Positions 15,577 to 25,589 of a stretch of DNA of 64,000 nt are shown piece by piece. Source of the DNA: an uncultured Alphaproteobacteria bacterium (lineage in GTDB: Bacteria; Pseudomonadota; Alphaproteobacteria; Rs-D84); contig CARVLU010000005.1 of NCBI GenBank assembly GCA_949082785.1, positions 4,116 through 68,115 of the forward strand, given 5' to 3'. The translations under genes and the position numbers were made by a program. Numbering within the stretch: the stretch's first letter is position 1; each line of letters starts with the position of its first letter. Below the pieces are notes generated by a model. It was given only the letters and a program-made list of their open reading frames with translations. It did not search any database and had not been told where the DNA came from.

Positions 15577-16716
15577 CTATTTCCATTTATCTTCGCGGAT
15601 AACGGCCAGAATCATACCGAACAGCAAACAGAACGACACAAACGAACTGCCCCCGTATGAAATGAATGGCAACGTCATTCCCTTTGGCGCGAACAGATGC
15701 AGCGCCGACATCATATTAATGCACACCTGGGTCCCGAACAGTGCGGCCGTCCCACTGGCGGCATAGAACACAAACGGGTCGCGCGCCGACAGTGCGTTTG
15801 TAAACAACCGCTTTAACACATACAGCAACGCGCACAGCAACGCGCACGCGACGATGGCGCCGCTGTCTTCGGCGATGGCGGAAAAAACAAAGTCCGTATG
15901 CGCGTCGGGCAACGATTGTTTGACAAAGGCGTCGTCTCCACTGCCCAGCAATCCCCCATGCTGAATGGATTGAATGGATTGGCGAATCTGGTAATCGTCG
16001 CCCGTCCCGGTAAAGAACGACATAATACGGTTATGCACGTGCGACATGGTAAAGAACGCGAACGTCCCGACCACCGCCACGCATCCGATTAACACCGGAA
16101 TAATCACCAGCGGTAATCCCGCCATAAACAGCATCGATGACAGCACCAAGAAATACAGCATGGACGTCCCCAAATCGGGATGCGTCAGAATAATCAGGAA
16201 CGCCGGCACAAACACCGCCAGATATGGCCACCAGCTGAGCCACCGCAAACGCCACGCTTCGCGGTTAAAGAAGATGTTGCCGCCAAACTTTTCCTTCATC
16301 GTGGCCAAGAACCACGCGGTAATCATGATAAATCCGGGCTTCATCATATCCGACGGCATGACGCTGACAAATCCCAAATCGACCCATCGGTTACTGCCCT
16401 TGACCGCGGCGGGCGCGACCAGCGTCACCAGCAACAGCAACAGACACGCCGCCACATCCATGGCCGACAACCGCAACACCCATTTTTTATTCAGACTGCT
16501 GGCCACGAACAGCGTCACCAACCCAATCCCGTAAAACGGCAAGGCCTTTAATATAAAGAAATGCCACGGCATACCGATACGTTCGGCGGCCACACTGCCG
16601 GCGGACACCATGGCCCACATGCCGATAAAAATCAACCCCACCAGACACCACATCAGGCGCCGGTCGATTTCAAAATACCAGCTGGTCAGTTTGCTTTCTT
16701 CTGTTCGTTTTAACAT
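15577..16716 (-). CDS. ftsW: Lipid II polymerase / cell division protein FtsW
   Basis: The 379-aa SEDS-family membrane protein has about ten hydrophobic segments. Family landmarks: WVDLGFVSVMPSDMMKPGFI (the GxxSxQPSEhmK equivalent), HPDLGTSMLYFLV, and the C-terminal FISYGGSSFVSFCLLFGM. SEDS proteins polymerise lipid II at the septum (FtsW) or side wall (RodA). FtsW is chosen over RodA because the gene sits between mraY and murG. It is 19 bp downstream of mraY. Confidence 0.94.
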   Translation of the reverse strand: MLKRTEESKLTSWYFEIDRRLMWCLVGLIFIGMWAMVSAGSVAAERIGMPWHFFILKALPFYGIGLVTLFVASSLNKKWVLRLSAMDVAACLLLLLVTLVAPAAVKGSNRWVDLGFVSVMPSDMMKPGFIMITAWFLATMKEKFGGNIFFNREAWRLRWLSWWPYLAVFVPAFLIILTHPDLGTSMLYFLVLSSMLFMAGLPLVIIPVLIGCVAVVGTFAFFTMSHVHNRIMSFFTGTGDDYQIRQSIQSIQHGGLLGSGDDAFVKQSLPDAHTDFVFSAIAEDSGAIVACALLCALLYVLKRLFTNALSARDPFVFYAASGTAALFGTQVCINMMSALHLFAPKGMTLPFISYGGSSFVSFCLLFGMILAVIREDKWK

Positions 16717-16735
16717 ACCCCGGGCCCGTCGTTTA

Positions 16736-17824
16736 TTACGCGAATTTCAACAATACCAACGCCAATCCCGAAAACAGAACCGACACAATGAAAAAGCGTT
16801 CAACAATCTTGGATTCGGTCCACCCCAGTTCTTCGAAATGGTGATGCAGGGGCGCGCGACGGAAAATCCGGCGACCGGTTCCCGTCATGCGGCGCGTGAT
16901 TTTAAAGAACATTGTCTGCACGAACGACGACAACAGTATCAGCACCATCATCCCCGCCGCAATACCCATAATGATTTCGGATTTCAACAGCATGGCGACC
17001 GTACCCATAAATCCGCCCAGCGCCAATGAACCCACATCCCCCATAAAGATGGACGCCGGTCGTGAATTGTACCATAAAAACCCCAGCACCGCGCCAAATG
17101 CCGCCCCCAGCACCGCGTACAAACCGCTGGCCGTTGGCAAAAACATGACCGTATCCATAAATCCGATACGCGTCGCCCCATACAGCGCAACCACCAGAAC
17201 AATCAACACCGGCAAATACAGTTTCGCCAGCATGCCGTCCAGACCGTCTGTAATATTGGTGGCGTTGGCCGACCCACAGATAACGAAATACGCAAATACA
17301 AAGTAAAACAGCCCCAGCGGCAAAATGATTCCAAACGGCAGTGCCAGCGACCATTCCGGAATATATGGGGGCATTGTGCGATTAATCAGATACGCCAAGG
17401 CGACGACGCACACCCCTTCCAGTGTTAACCGCATCAGCGGGGACAGACCATTGGCGGCCTTTTTCGATTGGGACGTCACTTTTTTAAAATCATCGGCAAA
17501 ACCGATTAACCCAAACAGCGCCAGCGCCAACAACGCAATCCATCCCGTCGGATTGTGCATCGGCATGAACAAAATGCTGGGGATAATAATGGCAACCAAC
17601 AGCAAAATCCCGCCCATGGTCGGGGTGCCGGCCTTTTTCAAATGTTGTGTTGGGACATTTTCACTGATGGGCTGTCCCTTTTTCTGCCAGGCGCGCATCG
17701 CGCGAATAAACGGCCGCCCAAATATCAGCATAATCAGAAACGACAACCCGAACGCCGCCGCAAACTGCATCCAACCACTGGCGAAAAAAGTGTAACCATG
17801 ACGTAATAAATAATCAGTCAGCAT
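16736..17824 (-). CDS. mraY: Phospho-MurNAc-pentapeptide transferase MraY
   Basis: The 362-aa polytopic enzyme makes lipid I from UDP-MurNAc-pentapeptide and undecaprenyl phosphate. Motifs: GTPTMGGILLLV near residue 70, IGFADDFKKV, NATNITDGLDGMLA, GDVGSLALGGFMG and the histidine motif APLHHHFEELGW. Length and ~10 membrane segments are normal. It starts the mraY-ftsW-murG run. Confidence 0.97.
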   Translation of the reverse strand: MLTDYLLRHGYTFFASGWMQFAAAFGLSFLIMLIFGRPFIRAMRAWQKKGQPISENVPTQHLKKAGTPTMGGILLLVAIIIPSILFMPMHNPTGWIALLALALFGLIGFADDFKKVTSQSKKAANGLSPLMRLTLEGVCVVALAYLINRTMPPYIPEWSLALPFGIILPLGLFYFVFAYFVICGSANATNITDGLDGMLAKLYLPVLIVLVVALYGATRIGFMDTVMFLPTASGLYAVLGAAFGAVLGFLWYNSRPASIFMGDVGSLALGGFMGTVAMLLKSEIIMGIAAGMMVLILLSSFVQTMFFKITRRMTGTGRRIFRRAPLHHHFEELGWTESKIVERFFIVSVLFSGLALVLLKFA

Positions 17825-17879
17825 AAAAATCCCCTTTCTATGCTGACCATTTTATCACAAAGAAATCGCAAAATAAATG

Positions 17880-18182
17880 TTATTTCGCGTCACAAACAAA
17901 TGATTCTTCGTCATTTAAAAACATGGACCATTCGTCCCCCCGCCCCCACAAAGTAACGGTAATATCGTTCAATACACCCTGGTACCGGGCGCCCGATGCG
18001 GAAACCACGCGTTTCAGTGTCATGGCGTCCCCGTTAATATTGGCGTTCATCGTATCGCCGTCGTCCGCAAACGTCATTTCCACGCGGTATCCCCCGCATT
18101 GACGCACCAAAACATCATCCGCCGCCCGGTCACACGCGCCCAAGGCCGCCAGCACAAACATCCCCAACAAAAATTTTTTCAT
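17880..18182 (-). CDS. MliC-like lysozyme inhibitor lipoprotein
   Basis: The 100-aa precursor starts at 18182 (MKKFLLGMFVLAALGAC), with lipobox LGAC giving a lipidated Cys17; the upstream in-frame extension to 18230 is discarded. The mature 84 residues match the MliC fold: VRQCGGYRVEMTFADDGDTM, the diagnostic SASGARY segment, then VTLWGRGDEWSMFL and a final Cys. MliC/PliC proteins inhibit C-type lysozyme. The Lys/Ala-type inhibitory loop residues cannot be checked by eye. It lies between a PBP1a gene and mraY. Confidence 0.8.
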   Translation of the reverse strand: MKKFLLGMFVLAALGACDRAADDVLVRQCGGYRVEMTFADDGDTMNANINGDAMTLKRVVSASGARYQGVLNDITVTLWGRGDEWSMFLNDEESFVCDAK

Positions 18183-18238
18183 AATAAATGGCCCCCCTTT
18201 GGGGACCATTATATCATATTGCGGATACAAAATTCACA

Positions 18239-20278
18239 TTAAAATATTCCGCCCATAACGGCGCCCGGACCGGCACTGGCCTTGGTCGGGGCGGGATTGG
18301 GGGATTGGCCGGCTTTGAACGCTTCCAATATAATAGTGCCGTTGGGGTCATCTTTGGCGGCGGCGCCACTGCGGCGGTTCACGCGCATAAACGTCAGACC
18401 GTCCGGCACCGCAAAGGGCTGATTGGTGGTCCCCGCCAACGCGGCGGTCATAAATTCGGCAAAAATCCGCGCAGCCATGTGGCTGCCGGCGCCCCGCCCC
18501 AGCGGCCGCGGCGTGTCATACCCCAGATAAACGCCCGCAATCAAATCCTTGGAAAAACCGACGAACCAAACATCTTTGACATCGTTGGTGGTGCCCGTTT
18601 TACCGGCAATGGTGTGACCGGCCACGCGCGCCTGTTTCCCGGTGCCGCGTTCGACGGCGCCCTGTAAAATCGAAACCATCTGATACAAGCTTTGCGCGTC
18701 GGACAACGGTTCGGATGTCGCCCCGGCTGCCGGCGGCAACAAATCGTCACGCCATTCAATTAATTCGGTCGCCGGACCATCGATAACGCGGCCATATCTG
18801 TCTTCGACATAATCGACCAGTTTGGGTTCGATGGCGCGCCCCCCATTGATGAACGCCGCGTACCCCAGCACCAGCTTTTCCAATGTGGTTTCGCCCGACC
18901 CCAACGCCATGGATAAATTCACATTGTTCAAATCCGCGGGGTAAACGCCGAAACGTTGGGCAACCTCTATCGCGTCGCGGGCACCGATTTGTTCGACCAG
19001 ACGGACACTGGGGACATTGCGCGACGTTTCCAACGACAGCCGCAACGGCACATCGCCCAAAAATTTCTTGTCATAATTTTCCGGTTTCCACATTGTGTTG
19101 TTTTCGCGCCAACCGACGATGGGCGTATCCTGCAAGATGGCCTGGGGGCTGATGCCGCGTTCCAACGCCGCCAGATACACAAACGGTTTGATGGTTGACC
19201 CGATTTGACGCATGGCCTGGGTTGCGCGGTTAAACGAACTTTCCGCGAACGACCGGCCGCCCGCCATGGCCAAAATGCGCCCGGTGTGCGGGTTCATGGC
19301 GATGATGGCGCCCTGTAACTTTTCACTGCGCCCCGTGTTATACGCGTCCAGCGCGCGGTTCAGCGCCGCCGACGCCGCCCGCTGATATTCGGGGACGATG
19401 GTTGTTTTGATATACAGCCCCCCGTTATACAATGTTTCGCGTCCAATCCGCCCCAGCAATTGACGGCGCACATCTTCGGCAAAGTATTGGAAATCCGCTT
19501 CCATCTGGGCGGTAAAACCGCTGTTGATATTTAATTCTTCGGCGGCGGCGGCGTCCGCTTCGGCGCGGGTGATGTATCCTTCGTCCACCATGCGGCGCAA
19601 TACATAATTTCGGCGTTCAACCGCGCGGTCGCGGTTATTCGGTGCCTTTGGCAGGGATGCCAGAAACGCGCATTCGGCCAGTGTCAATTCTGACACCGGT
19701 TTGTTAAAATACATCAGCGCGGCCGACCCCACACCATACGCACGCGCCCCCAAAAAGATTTGGTTCAGATACAGCGTCATCAAATGCTGCTTGGAAAACG
19801 CGCGTTCCAGTTTCAGCGCCAAAATCGCTTCCTTTATCTTGCGCGATAATGTGCGTTCGGACGTTAAAAAGAAATTTTTCGCCACCTGTTGCGTGATGGT
19901 GGACGCACCGGAAAAACCGACATTAAACCCGACCAGACGGGCCGCATTTCCCATCGCGGCGCGGGTAATCCCCTGGACATCGATACCGGGGTGGGTCCAG
20001 AAATTCTGATCTTCGGCGGCGACAAAGGCATTGACCAATTGCGGCGGCATATCGACAAAATCGATAAAAACACGGCGTTCTTCGGCGTATTCAATCAACA
20101 GCGACCCGTCCGACGCATACAAACGCGTGGCCACCGGCGGTGCGTACGTCGCCAGTTTTTTGTAATCCGGCAAATCATTGCCATAGATTAAAACCAACGC
20201 CGCCAGCGCAGCAATCCCGGCGGTAAAGCACCAGAAAACAATGTTCAATAAAATGCGTAAAAACTTTTTAAATTTCAT
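18239..20278 (-). CDS. mrcA: Penicillin-binding protein 1A (bifunctional peptidoglycan synthase)
   Basis: The 679-aa class A PBP has an N-terminal membrane anchor, a GT51 glycosyltransferase domain (FVAAEDQNFWTHPGID with the catalytic Glu, GASTITQQVAKNFFL, KEAILALKLE, YLNQIFLGARAYGV) and a transpeptidase domain with S361-T-I-K364, SRN and K560-T-G. It is shorter than the ~850-aa E. coli enzyme and seems to lack the OB-like insert and long tail. The C-terminus (AFKAGQSPNPAPTKASAGPG) is disordered. It polymerises and crosslinks peptidoglycan in the periplasm. Confidence 0.95.
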   Translation of the reverse strand: MKFKKFLRILLNIVFWCFTAGIAALAALVLIYGNDLPDYKKLATYAPPVATRLYASDGSLLIEYAEERRVFIDFVDMPPQLVNAFVAAEDQNFWTHPGIDVQGITRAAMGNAARLVGFNVGFSGASTITQQVAKNFFLTSERTLSRKIKEAILALKLERAFSKQHLMTLYLNQIFLGARAYGVGSAALMYFNKPVSELTLAECAFLASLPKAPNNRDRAVERRNYVLRRMVDEGYITRAEADAAAAEELNINSGFTAQMEADFQYFAEDVRRQLLGRIGRETLYNGGLYIKTTIVPEYQRAASAALNRALDAYNTGRSEKLQGAIIAMNPHTGRILAMAGGRSFAESSFNRATQAMRQIGSTIKPFVYLAALERGISPQAILQDTPIVGWRENNTMWKPENYDKKFLGDVPLRLSLETSRNVPSVRLVEQIGARDAIEVAQRFGVYPADLNNVNLSMALGSGETTLEKLVLGYAAFINGGRAIEPKLVDYVEDRYGRVIDGPATELIEWRDDLLPPAAGATSEPLSDAQSLYQMVSILQGAVERGTGKQARVAGHTIAGKTGTTNDVKDVWFVGFSKDLIAGVYLGYDTPRPLGRGAGSHMAARIFAEFMTAALAGTTNQPFAVPDGLTFMRVNRRSGAAAKDDPNGTIILEAFKAGQSPNPAPTKASAGPGAVMGGIF

Positions 20279-20326
20279 GTTCCATAGTATGGGATAAATA
20301 TTTCATGAACGCAAGCGGGCGCTGAC

Positions 20327-21613
20327 TTATTTTTTGCGGATGATTTTCCACCATTTCTGGGCGGTGGCGGACGACTTGGCCCACAGACCCGCGATATCTT
20401 TGCCGACCTGTCCGCCGAAACTGTCGTTGATGCTGCCGCCTATATCTTTGGCGAATTGTCCCGCCTTGGTCGCCAGATAGGCAACCAACACCCCAACCAA
20501 CAGTGTCACAAAAAATCCGTCGTTTTCCAGACCCGGCACCGCCGCCGCCAAATTGGAATCAATCACCCCCGACAGCAATGCCGCGCACAGCGCCACCACC
20601 GCCGCCAACGACACAAAGAAAATGGCCGCGTTGATAAATCGCTGAATCTGTTTATCCAGACTTTCCGCATTAAACAGGGATAAAAAACCGTTAAAGATGT
20701 CGCCAGCAATCCCCTTATACGTGGTTTTGCCAATCGTTTCCGCAATCGCGGTAAAGGGCAACAACAACACCGCCAGGAACAAATCCGCAATCACCCCCAG
20801 CGCCATCAGCGCGAATTTCCAAATGTTATAGATAAACAACACGACAAACGTAATGCCGACCGCAAACGTGAATGCGCTGTGCCCAATCCCGGCCAGCATC
20901 CATTTCCACCCGGCCGCCACCGCGGTATAGAAAAATCCCGACAGCCGCGTCGGCACACACAGCAAATCGGCCGCACTGCCCGCATCCATCAGCATGTTTG
21001 TCGGCGCGTTGGTCGCGACATAATTATGTATCGCGGCGCATGTATCGGGCAACGCGGCGCCCGCCGCCCCCGACACCGCATTTAAAATCAAATCCGACAG
21101 ATGTGTCCCGACACTGACAACCGGTCCCATAATCCACATAAACAACTGGGCGGGGCCCTGTTCCAGAATTAAAATCCAGATGGAAATCAACACACCCTTT
21201 TTCAATATATCCGACCACAGCTTTTGAACATTTTGGCCGTCGCGCATCATCTGGTACGCTTCGAACATGACCCAGAACGCGTACGCCACAATCAAAAATA
21301 TCACCACAAACCGCACCAGTGAATTTTCCAAAACATCCCCAATCAGCGACATCGCCCCCATAAAGGCCAGGCCGACCTTGGCTTCGACCGGAACATAGTT
21401 TTTGACCAAAACGTTTTGCTGGAAACTATCCTGGAACTGGGTCATGTCGCGCGTAATGTCGGTCGTGAACAATTCCAAATTATGCGCCGTGGTCCATGCG
21501 CCAAAATCCCCCACATCCCCGGCGGGCAAATTGGCGGCTGCGCCATGCGCCGCGCCACCCATCATGATGCACAGGCACAGCACCGATAAAAATTTCCGTA
21601 TCCATGCGCGCAT
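20327..21613 (-). CDS. VirB6/TrbL-like inner membrane protein, paralogue 1
   Basis: 428 aa with a probable signal sequence (MRAWIRKFLSVLCLCIMMGG) and 6-7 hydrophobic segments: ~85-115, 145-170, 240-265, 270-295, 330-360 and 375-395. The arrangement (short periplasmic N-terminus, central hydrophobic cluster with a conserved-looking FALMALGVIADLFLAVLLLPF segment, charged cytoplasmic tail) is that of VirB6/TrbL channel components of type IV secretion. Assignment is by architecture only. It is last of four coupled genes; its ATG overlaps the previous stop by one base (TAATG). Confidence 0.6.
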   Translation of the reverse strand: MRAWIRKFLSVLCLCIMMGGAAHGAAANLPAGDVGDFGAWTTAHNLELFTTDITRDMTQFQDSFQQNVLVKNYVPVEAKVGLAFMGAMSLIGDVLENSLVRFVVIFLIVAYAFWVMFEAYQMMRDGQNVQKLWSDILKKGVLISIWILILEQGPAQLFMWIMGPVVSVGTHLSDLILNAVSGAAGAALPDTCAAIHNYVATNAPTNMLMDAGSAADLLCVPTRLSGFFYTAVAAGWKWMLAGIGHSAFTFAVGITFVVLFIYNIWKFALMALGVIADLFLAVLLLPFTAIAETIGKTTYKGIAGDIFNGFLSLFNAESLDKQIQRFINAAIFFVSLAAVVALCAALLSGVIDSNLAAAVPGLENDGFFVTLLVGVLVAYLATKAGQFAKDIGGSINDSFGGQVGKDIAGLWAKSSATAQKWWKIIRKK

Positions 21614-23046
21614 TATTTTTTACCCCCCGCGGCGTTGGCGATTTTTTCAAACAACATTTTCGGCGCATCCCACATACGCTGCCCCAGTTGCTTCATCCAA
21701 CCGCCGAAATCAAATTTTTCCGCCCCGTCTTTGCCCAGCAATCCGTCGATTTTGGGATTAATGACATAGTAATACAGGAAAAACAGCCCGAACATCACCA
21801 TCAAAAATTCCCATCCGTTGCCCATGAAATCAAATGCGCCCGGATACCGGCGTTCGACGGCTGCTCGGCTCGCGGTGAAACAATTCCGGAATTTATCCGC
21901 ATCCATCTGGCCGTCGGTCAATCCCACCTGTTCGCACGTTTTGAAAACGTTAATCACCGACAGCGTCTGCGCATCCGGGTTTTCGGCGCGCGCCCCCATC
22001 AGCGGCGGCATAACCGCACTGTACCCGTCAACCGGCCCGGGGAACGTTGCATCCGCCGCATAAGATATCGTGGCGTATAAAATCAAAACCTTTAACGTGA
22101 TGGCGACAATACGCACCGCCGATTTGACCAGCATGTTTATCGCGCCGCGCACAACACCGTCGGCGACGGCCCACACGCCTTCGAATGCGGCGGCCGCCAG
22201 AAACAGCGGCAAGAATATAATGATAAACACCAGTTTGAATACAACCGACAACACCTGGAAAAACAAATCAAACCCGATAATCAGGAACAATATCACCAAC
22301 GCCAATCCCGCCATCCATGTGAACGCGCCGCCCCCCATCCCCAGCCATGCGTAATTCATCATGGAAAATCCGCCGGACGCGCCCGCCAGCATCACCGAAT
22401 TCAAATTCCCCATCACGCACATAAAAGGTTTCAGCACCGGGTTCAACACATCGTCGGTTGTAATCGGCGCGCCGCAATGGGCACTGTCGTTGACGCCGGA
22501 CGCGGCCATCGCCAATTCTGCCCCCACCAGCATCACCGGCGTCACCGTGATATTGGTCACCGTGCGCAATGCGGTCGTCCCGCCCATCCCCAGCGCCCCC
22601 AGCATCACGCCCACAATCATAATACGGGCGCCGGTGCGCCAAACCCGGTCAAACCAGGGTTGAAATTCCAGCTTTTTTTCCTTGTCATCCAACGTGGTTG
22701 TTTTGGACGCCGCGTCATACAGATATTTGGCCGTATGGATAAACAGAAAAATCCCAAACCCAATCGCCATCACAATCCACAGATGGTCCACCATCACCGT
22801 CCAGAACTTTTCCGCGGACAAACCGATGGCGGCAAACAATTGCTGAATATATCCGCACAGAAAGCATCCGTTGGCGTCACCAATATCGCCGCCGCCCGCC
22901 CCGATGGCGTTTAAAAATCCGGACACGCTGGTGTACGTCAAACTGGCCCCACTGATGGATGACGACAGATACCATATCCCCACCCCCAGCGCAATGGCGC
23001 CCATAATCACACGCACGGCAATCATAATCAGTTTTGCTTTCAGCAT
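21613..23046 (-). CDS. VirB6/TrbL-like inner membrane protein, paralogue 2
   Basis: 477 aa. An N-terminal hydrophobic anchor is followed by a C61-x2-C64 motif (CFLCGYIQQLF) similar to that in the paralogues at 23047 and 25604. Central strongly hydrophobic helices (FTWMAGLALVILFLIIGFDL, VFKLVFIIIFLPLFLAAAAF) match the VirB6-type core; a periplasmic loop with two Cys precedes a last helix (FLMVMFGLFFLYYYVI) and a cytoplasmic tail. Coupled to both neighbours. No virB4, virB8-11 or virD4 is in the window, so a secretion function remains inference. Confidence 0.6.
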   Translation of the reverse strand: MLKAKLIMIAVRVIMGAIALGVGIWYLSSSISGASLTYTSVSGFLNAIGAGGGDIGDANGCFLCGYIQQLFAAIGLSAEKFWTVMVDHLWIVMAIGFGIFLFIHTAKYLYDAASKTTTLDDKEKKLEFQPWFDRVWRTGARIMIVGVMLGALGMGGTTALRTVTNITVTPVMLVGAELAMAASGVNDSAHCGAPITTDDVLNPVLKPFMCVMGNLNSVMLAGASGGFSMMNYAWLGMGGGAFTWMAGLALVILFLIIGFDLFFQVLSVVFKLVFIIIFLPLFLAAAAFEGVWAVADGVVRGAINMLVKSAVRIVAITLKVLILYATISYAADATFPGPVDGYSAVMPPLMGARAENPDAQTLSVINVFKTCEQVGLTDGQMDADKFRNCFTASRAAVERRYPGAFDFMGNGWEFLMVMFGLFFLYYYVINPKIDGLLGKDGAEKFDFGGWMKQLGQRMWDAPKMLFEKIANAAGGKK

Positions 23047-24249
23047 TTATTTCTTGTCCGTTTTGCCCGCGGCCGCCCCGTCGCCACCGTTGATAATGGT
23101 CTGGCCCACCTTTTTGGCGGTATCGACCACAACCTTGGTCAATTTTTCGGCATCGGTCGCCAATTGTTCGCTTAACTGGTTTTCGGTGCCGACATCGAAC
23201 GTATCCAGCACCATCTTGGTCACCTGGCCGCCAAGTCCCGTGATAAAATTCACAACATAGACCAACACCACACACCCCATCAGCGTCAGTGCCGCCAGAT
23301 TTTCATCCGACAAATCGGCCGCAAACACATCCCCATTTGTAATCAGGTGCATTAATTGGGCGCCGTCCCCACCACTGGCGGTAAAAAATTTGGCAATAAT
23401 GACCATCACAACCGTGTACGTCAGCACCCCAGACGCCAGCGCAACAATTGATTTAATCACCCGTTTAAACTGGCCGACACCAACCGTTTTCCCCAGATTT
23501 TTCATCCACGACGGCGCGTCCCCCCCACGGAACACAAACATCACCAGTGACAACGGAAAGAAAAACGCAAAGAACGTCATCGCCACAATAATATCCGCGA
23601 AATAGAAACAGAACCGCACGAACAACCGGAAAAAGCCATAAACCAGATACAGCCCCATAAAAAATATGATGATGTGTTTCAGCAATGCCCCCACCCCCAG
23701 CATGGCGCGCCATGTGAACGCACTGTCCATGACGGCGATGCCCAGTTTGATATAGGCCTGGAACTGGGTAATGGTTGTTTTCATCAGCATGATGATGGCA
23801 TCGCGCAACTGGGGGCGATAAAATCCGGTATCCGACATCGGCATCGGCTGGTATGTGACGCGTTCTTCGATTGTGGCGGCGTCCATTTGCACAACGCTTT
23901 GCGTATATGTCAGGGCGATTTGCGCCACCGGTTCGAACGTCAGTGTTGTCACAAACCGCGGCAACATCACGCCCATCCCCAGAAACGTTAACGCAAACAG
24001 TGAACTGATTATCGCGGGTTGCACAGATTTCTTGTACCAGGGGTCGGGGACATTATCCTTGATATTCTTCCACACGGCGTTCAAGACATAGAATGCAAAC
24101 AGCACACAGAACAAAATCATGCAAAAGAACGCGAATTGTCCATATACCGCGCCGGCCGCCATCGACACCACCTGGAACAGGCGGTCAAACACCGGGCAGC
24201 CCCAACACTGCACCGCATTGTTTATCAAAGGATTCACAATCCCATTCAT
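23047..24249 (-). CDS. VirB6/TrbL-like inner membrane protein, paralogue 3
   Basis: 400 aa with C15-x2-C18 (CWGCPVFDRLF) at the N-terminus and six or more hydrophobic segments, including IIIFFMGLYLVYGFFRLFVR and MTFFAFFFPLSLVMFVF. It is most like the divergent protein at 25604: both have CWxC, a first helix, a DPW motif after it (NVPDPWYKK here, VDDPWTISS there), and an ALTFLGMGVMLPR-type second helix. The C-terminal ~60 residues are polar and helical, ending in a Gly/Ala/Lys tail. Its start overlaps the upstream gene by four bases. Confidence 0.62.
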   Translation of the reverse strand: MNGIVNPLINNAVQCWGCPVFDRLFQVVSMAAGAVYGQFAFFCMILFCVLFAFYVLNAVWKNIKDNVPDPWYKKSVQPAIISSLFALTFLGMGVMLPRFVTTLTFEPVAQIALTYTQSVVQMDAATIEERVTYQPMPMSDTGFYRPQLRDAIIMLMKTTITQFQAYIKLGIAVMDSAFTWRAMLGVGALLKHIIIFFMGLYLVYGFFRLFVRFCFYFADIIVAMTFFAFFFPLSLVMFVFRGGDAPSWMKNLGKTVGVGQFKRVIKSIVALASGVLTYTVVMVIIAKFFTASGGDGAQLMHLITNGDVFAADLSDENLAALTLMGCVVLVYVVNFITGLGGQVTKMVLDTFDVGTENQLSEQLATDAEKLTKVVVDTAKKVGQTIINGGDGAAAGKTDKK

Positions 24250-25553
24250 TTCTTTTTAATCCACCCGGCGGCCCGGCCGATTTTTTTGCCCCAGTCGTTT
24301 GCGCCGCGCCACACGGACTTGGAATCACGGGTCACCTGGTTATACAGGCCATCCATCCCGGACGCGTATTTCTTTAACTGGGCGCGTGTGCGTTCAAAAA
24401 TTTGAATCATCAGATAAAAAGTCAGTATCGCCGACAGCCACAAAATCGAATGCTGGCCAAATCCCATGGACGAATTGGCAATCTGGGGCACATTGGACAT
24501 GGCGGCGCCACCGGCCGCGACATTGAACACCGACGTATTCCATTGGAACAGTGCGCGAATAATCGCGATATTGATGCACAGAATAAACGCGCACGCAATC
24601 ATGGTGATGACCAATTGTTGCAATGCCTTTATAATACCGGAAAACACGGGCCAGATGTCGAACCATTTGCTGGCATCTTTGGGTTTTACCACCCAGACCA
24701 AGACCTGGAACGGGTACAAAATCAACGCCATACCGAAATTAAAGATGCCCTGGATAATCAGCAACGCCATAAATAAATTGCACCCGACAAAGGTCGATAT
24801 CAGCAAGATGCCCGTGATTAAATTCAGAAAATCTTCGCCCCCATGCGGTATCAGCGATAATAACCCGCGCAGCCCCCGGTTCACGAAATCAAATCCGCGC
24901 TTAATCACCTGATTATTTGCATGGGACAAATCCGACACCGGCTGGACCAGGAATGCGCAGCTTTCCGCGCTGATCCACCCCTGGACAACAACGTCGGGCG
25001 GGCATTCGATGCGCGGCGCCGCACTGCCCGGGACCGACACGGCATCACTGATTTGTTCGGTATATATCGCCCCCAGTTGCAGGAACGGGTTCACCACCCA
25101 TTCGGTGACATAGACCGGCTTAATCTGCAACAAAACCGTTGCGGCGATAATGGCACGCAATGCGGGTTTGAACATATTTTCGGCAATGGTGGTGCCACTG
25201 GCCTTGCCATCCCACATTTCGCCGCCGCCCGAAAACCCGAAAAATGCCAACCAATCCTTTGGGAAAAACATCTTGACCAGATACAGCCCCATGGTCAATC
25301 CCAAAAATCCCCAGATTAAAACATAGATAATCCCGCCGCCGCGCCCGACAAAGAAATCATACGCCCCCGTCGCCACCGCCATCAGCGCATCCAGCACCAG
25401 CGGCACAAACGGCGCCAGGTTCAGCGCGTCCACAATCCCACCCATCGCATGGGCCGGACCACACCACAGCGCCACCCCCGCCGCGACACAGGTCGCGCGG
25501 CCAATATAACGACAAAGCCGCGATACAAACAGACTCATTCCCCCAAATTTCAC
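24246..25553 (-). CDS. VirB6/TrbL-like inner membrane protein, paralogue 4
   Basis: 435 aa, first gene of the four-gene coupled operon. A signal-like N-terminus ending AHAMGG is followed by hydrophobic segments at ~45-60, 75-95 and 140-155, a periplasmic part with paired Cys (IECPPDVV, AESCAFLV), then a membrane cluster (LLIIQGIFNFGMALILYPFQ, LVITMIACAFILCINIAIIR) and a basic cytoplasmic tail ending AGWIKKK. The CxxC seen in the other paralogues is not present in this position. Architecture fits VirB6/TrbL; sequence identity to a known protein was not tested. Confidence 0.6.
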   Translation of the reverse strand: MKFGGMSLFVSRLCRYIGRATCVAAGVALWCGPAHAMGGIVDALNLAPFVPLVLDALMAVATGAYDFFVGRGGGIIYVLIWGFLGLTMGLYLVKMFFPKDWLAFFGFSGGGEMWDGKASGTTIAENMFKPALRAIIAATVLLQIKPVYVTEWVVNPFLQLGAIYTEQISDAVSVPGSAAPRIECPPDVVVQGWISAESCAFLVQPVSDLSHANNQVIKRGFDFVNRGLRGLLSLIPHGGEDFLNLITGILLISTFVGCNLFMALLIIQGIFNFGMALILYPFQVLVWVVKPKDASKWFDIWPVFSGIIKALQQLVITMIACAFILCINIAIIRALFQWNTSVFNVAAGGAAMSNVPQIANSSMGFGQHSILWLSAILTFYLMIQIFERTRAQLKKYASGMDGLYNQVTRDSKSVWRGANDWGKKIGRAAGWIKKK

Positions 25554-25589
25554 TTAATTGATTTCAATTATATCACATTTGGGACAAAA

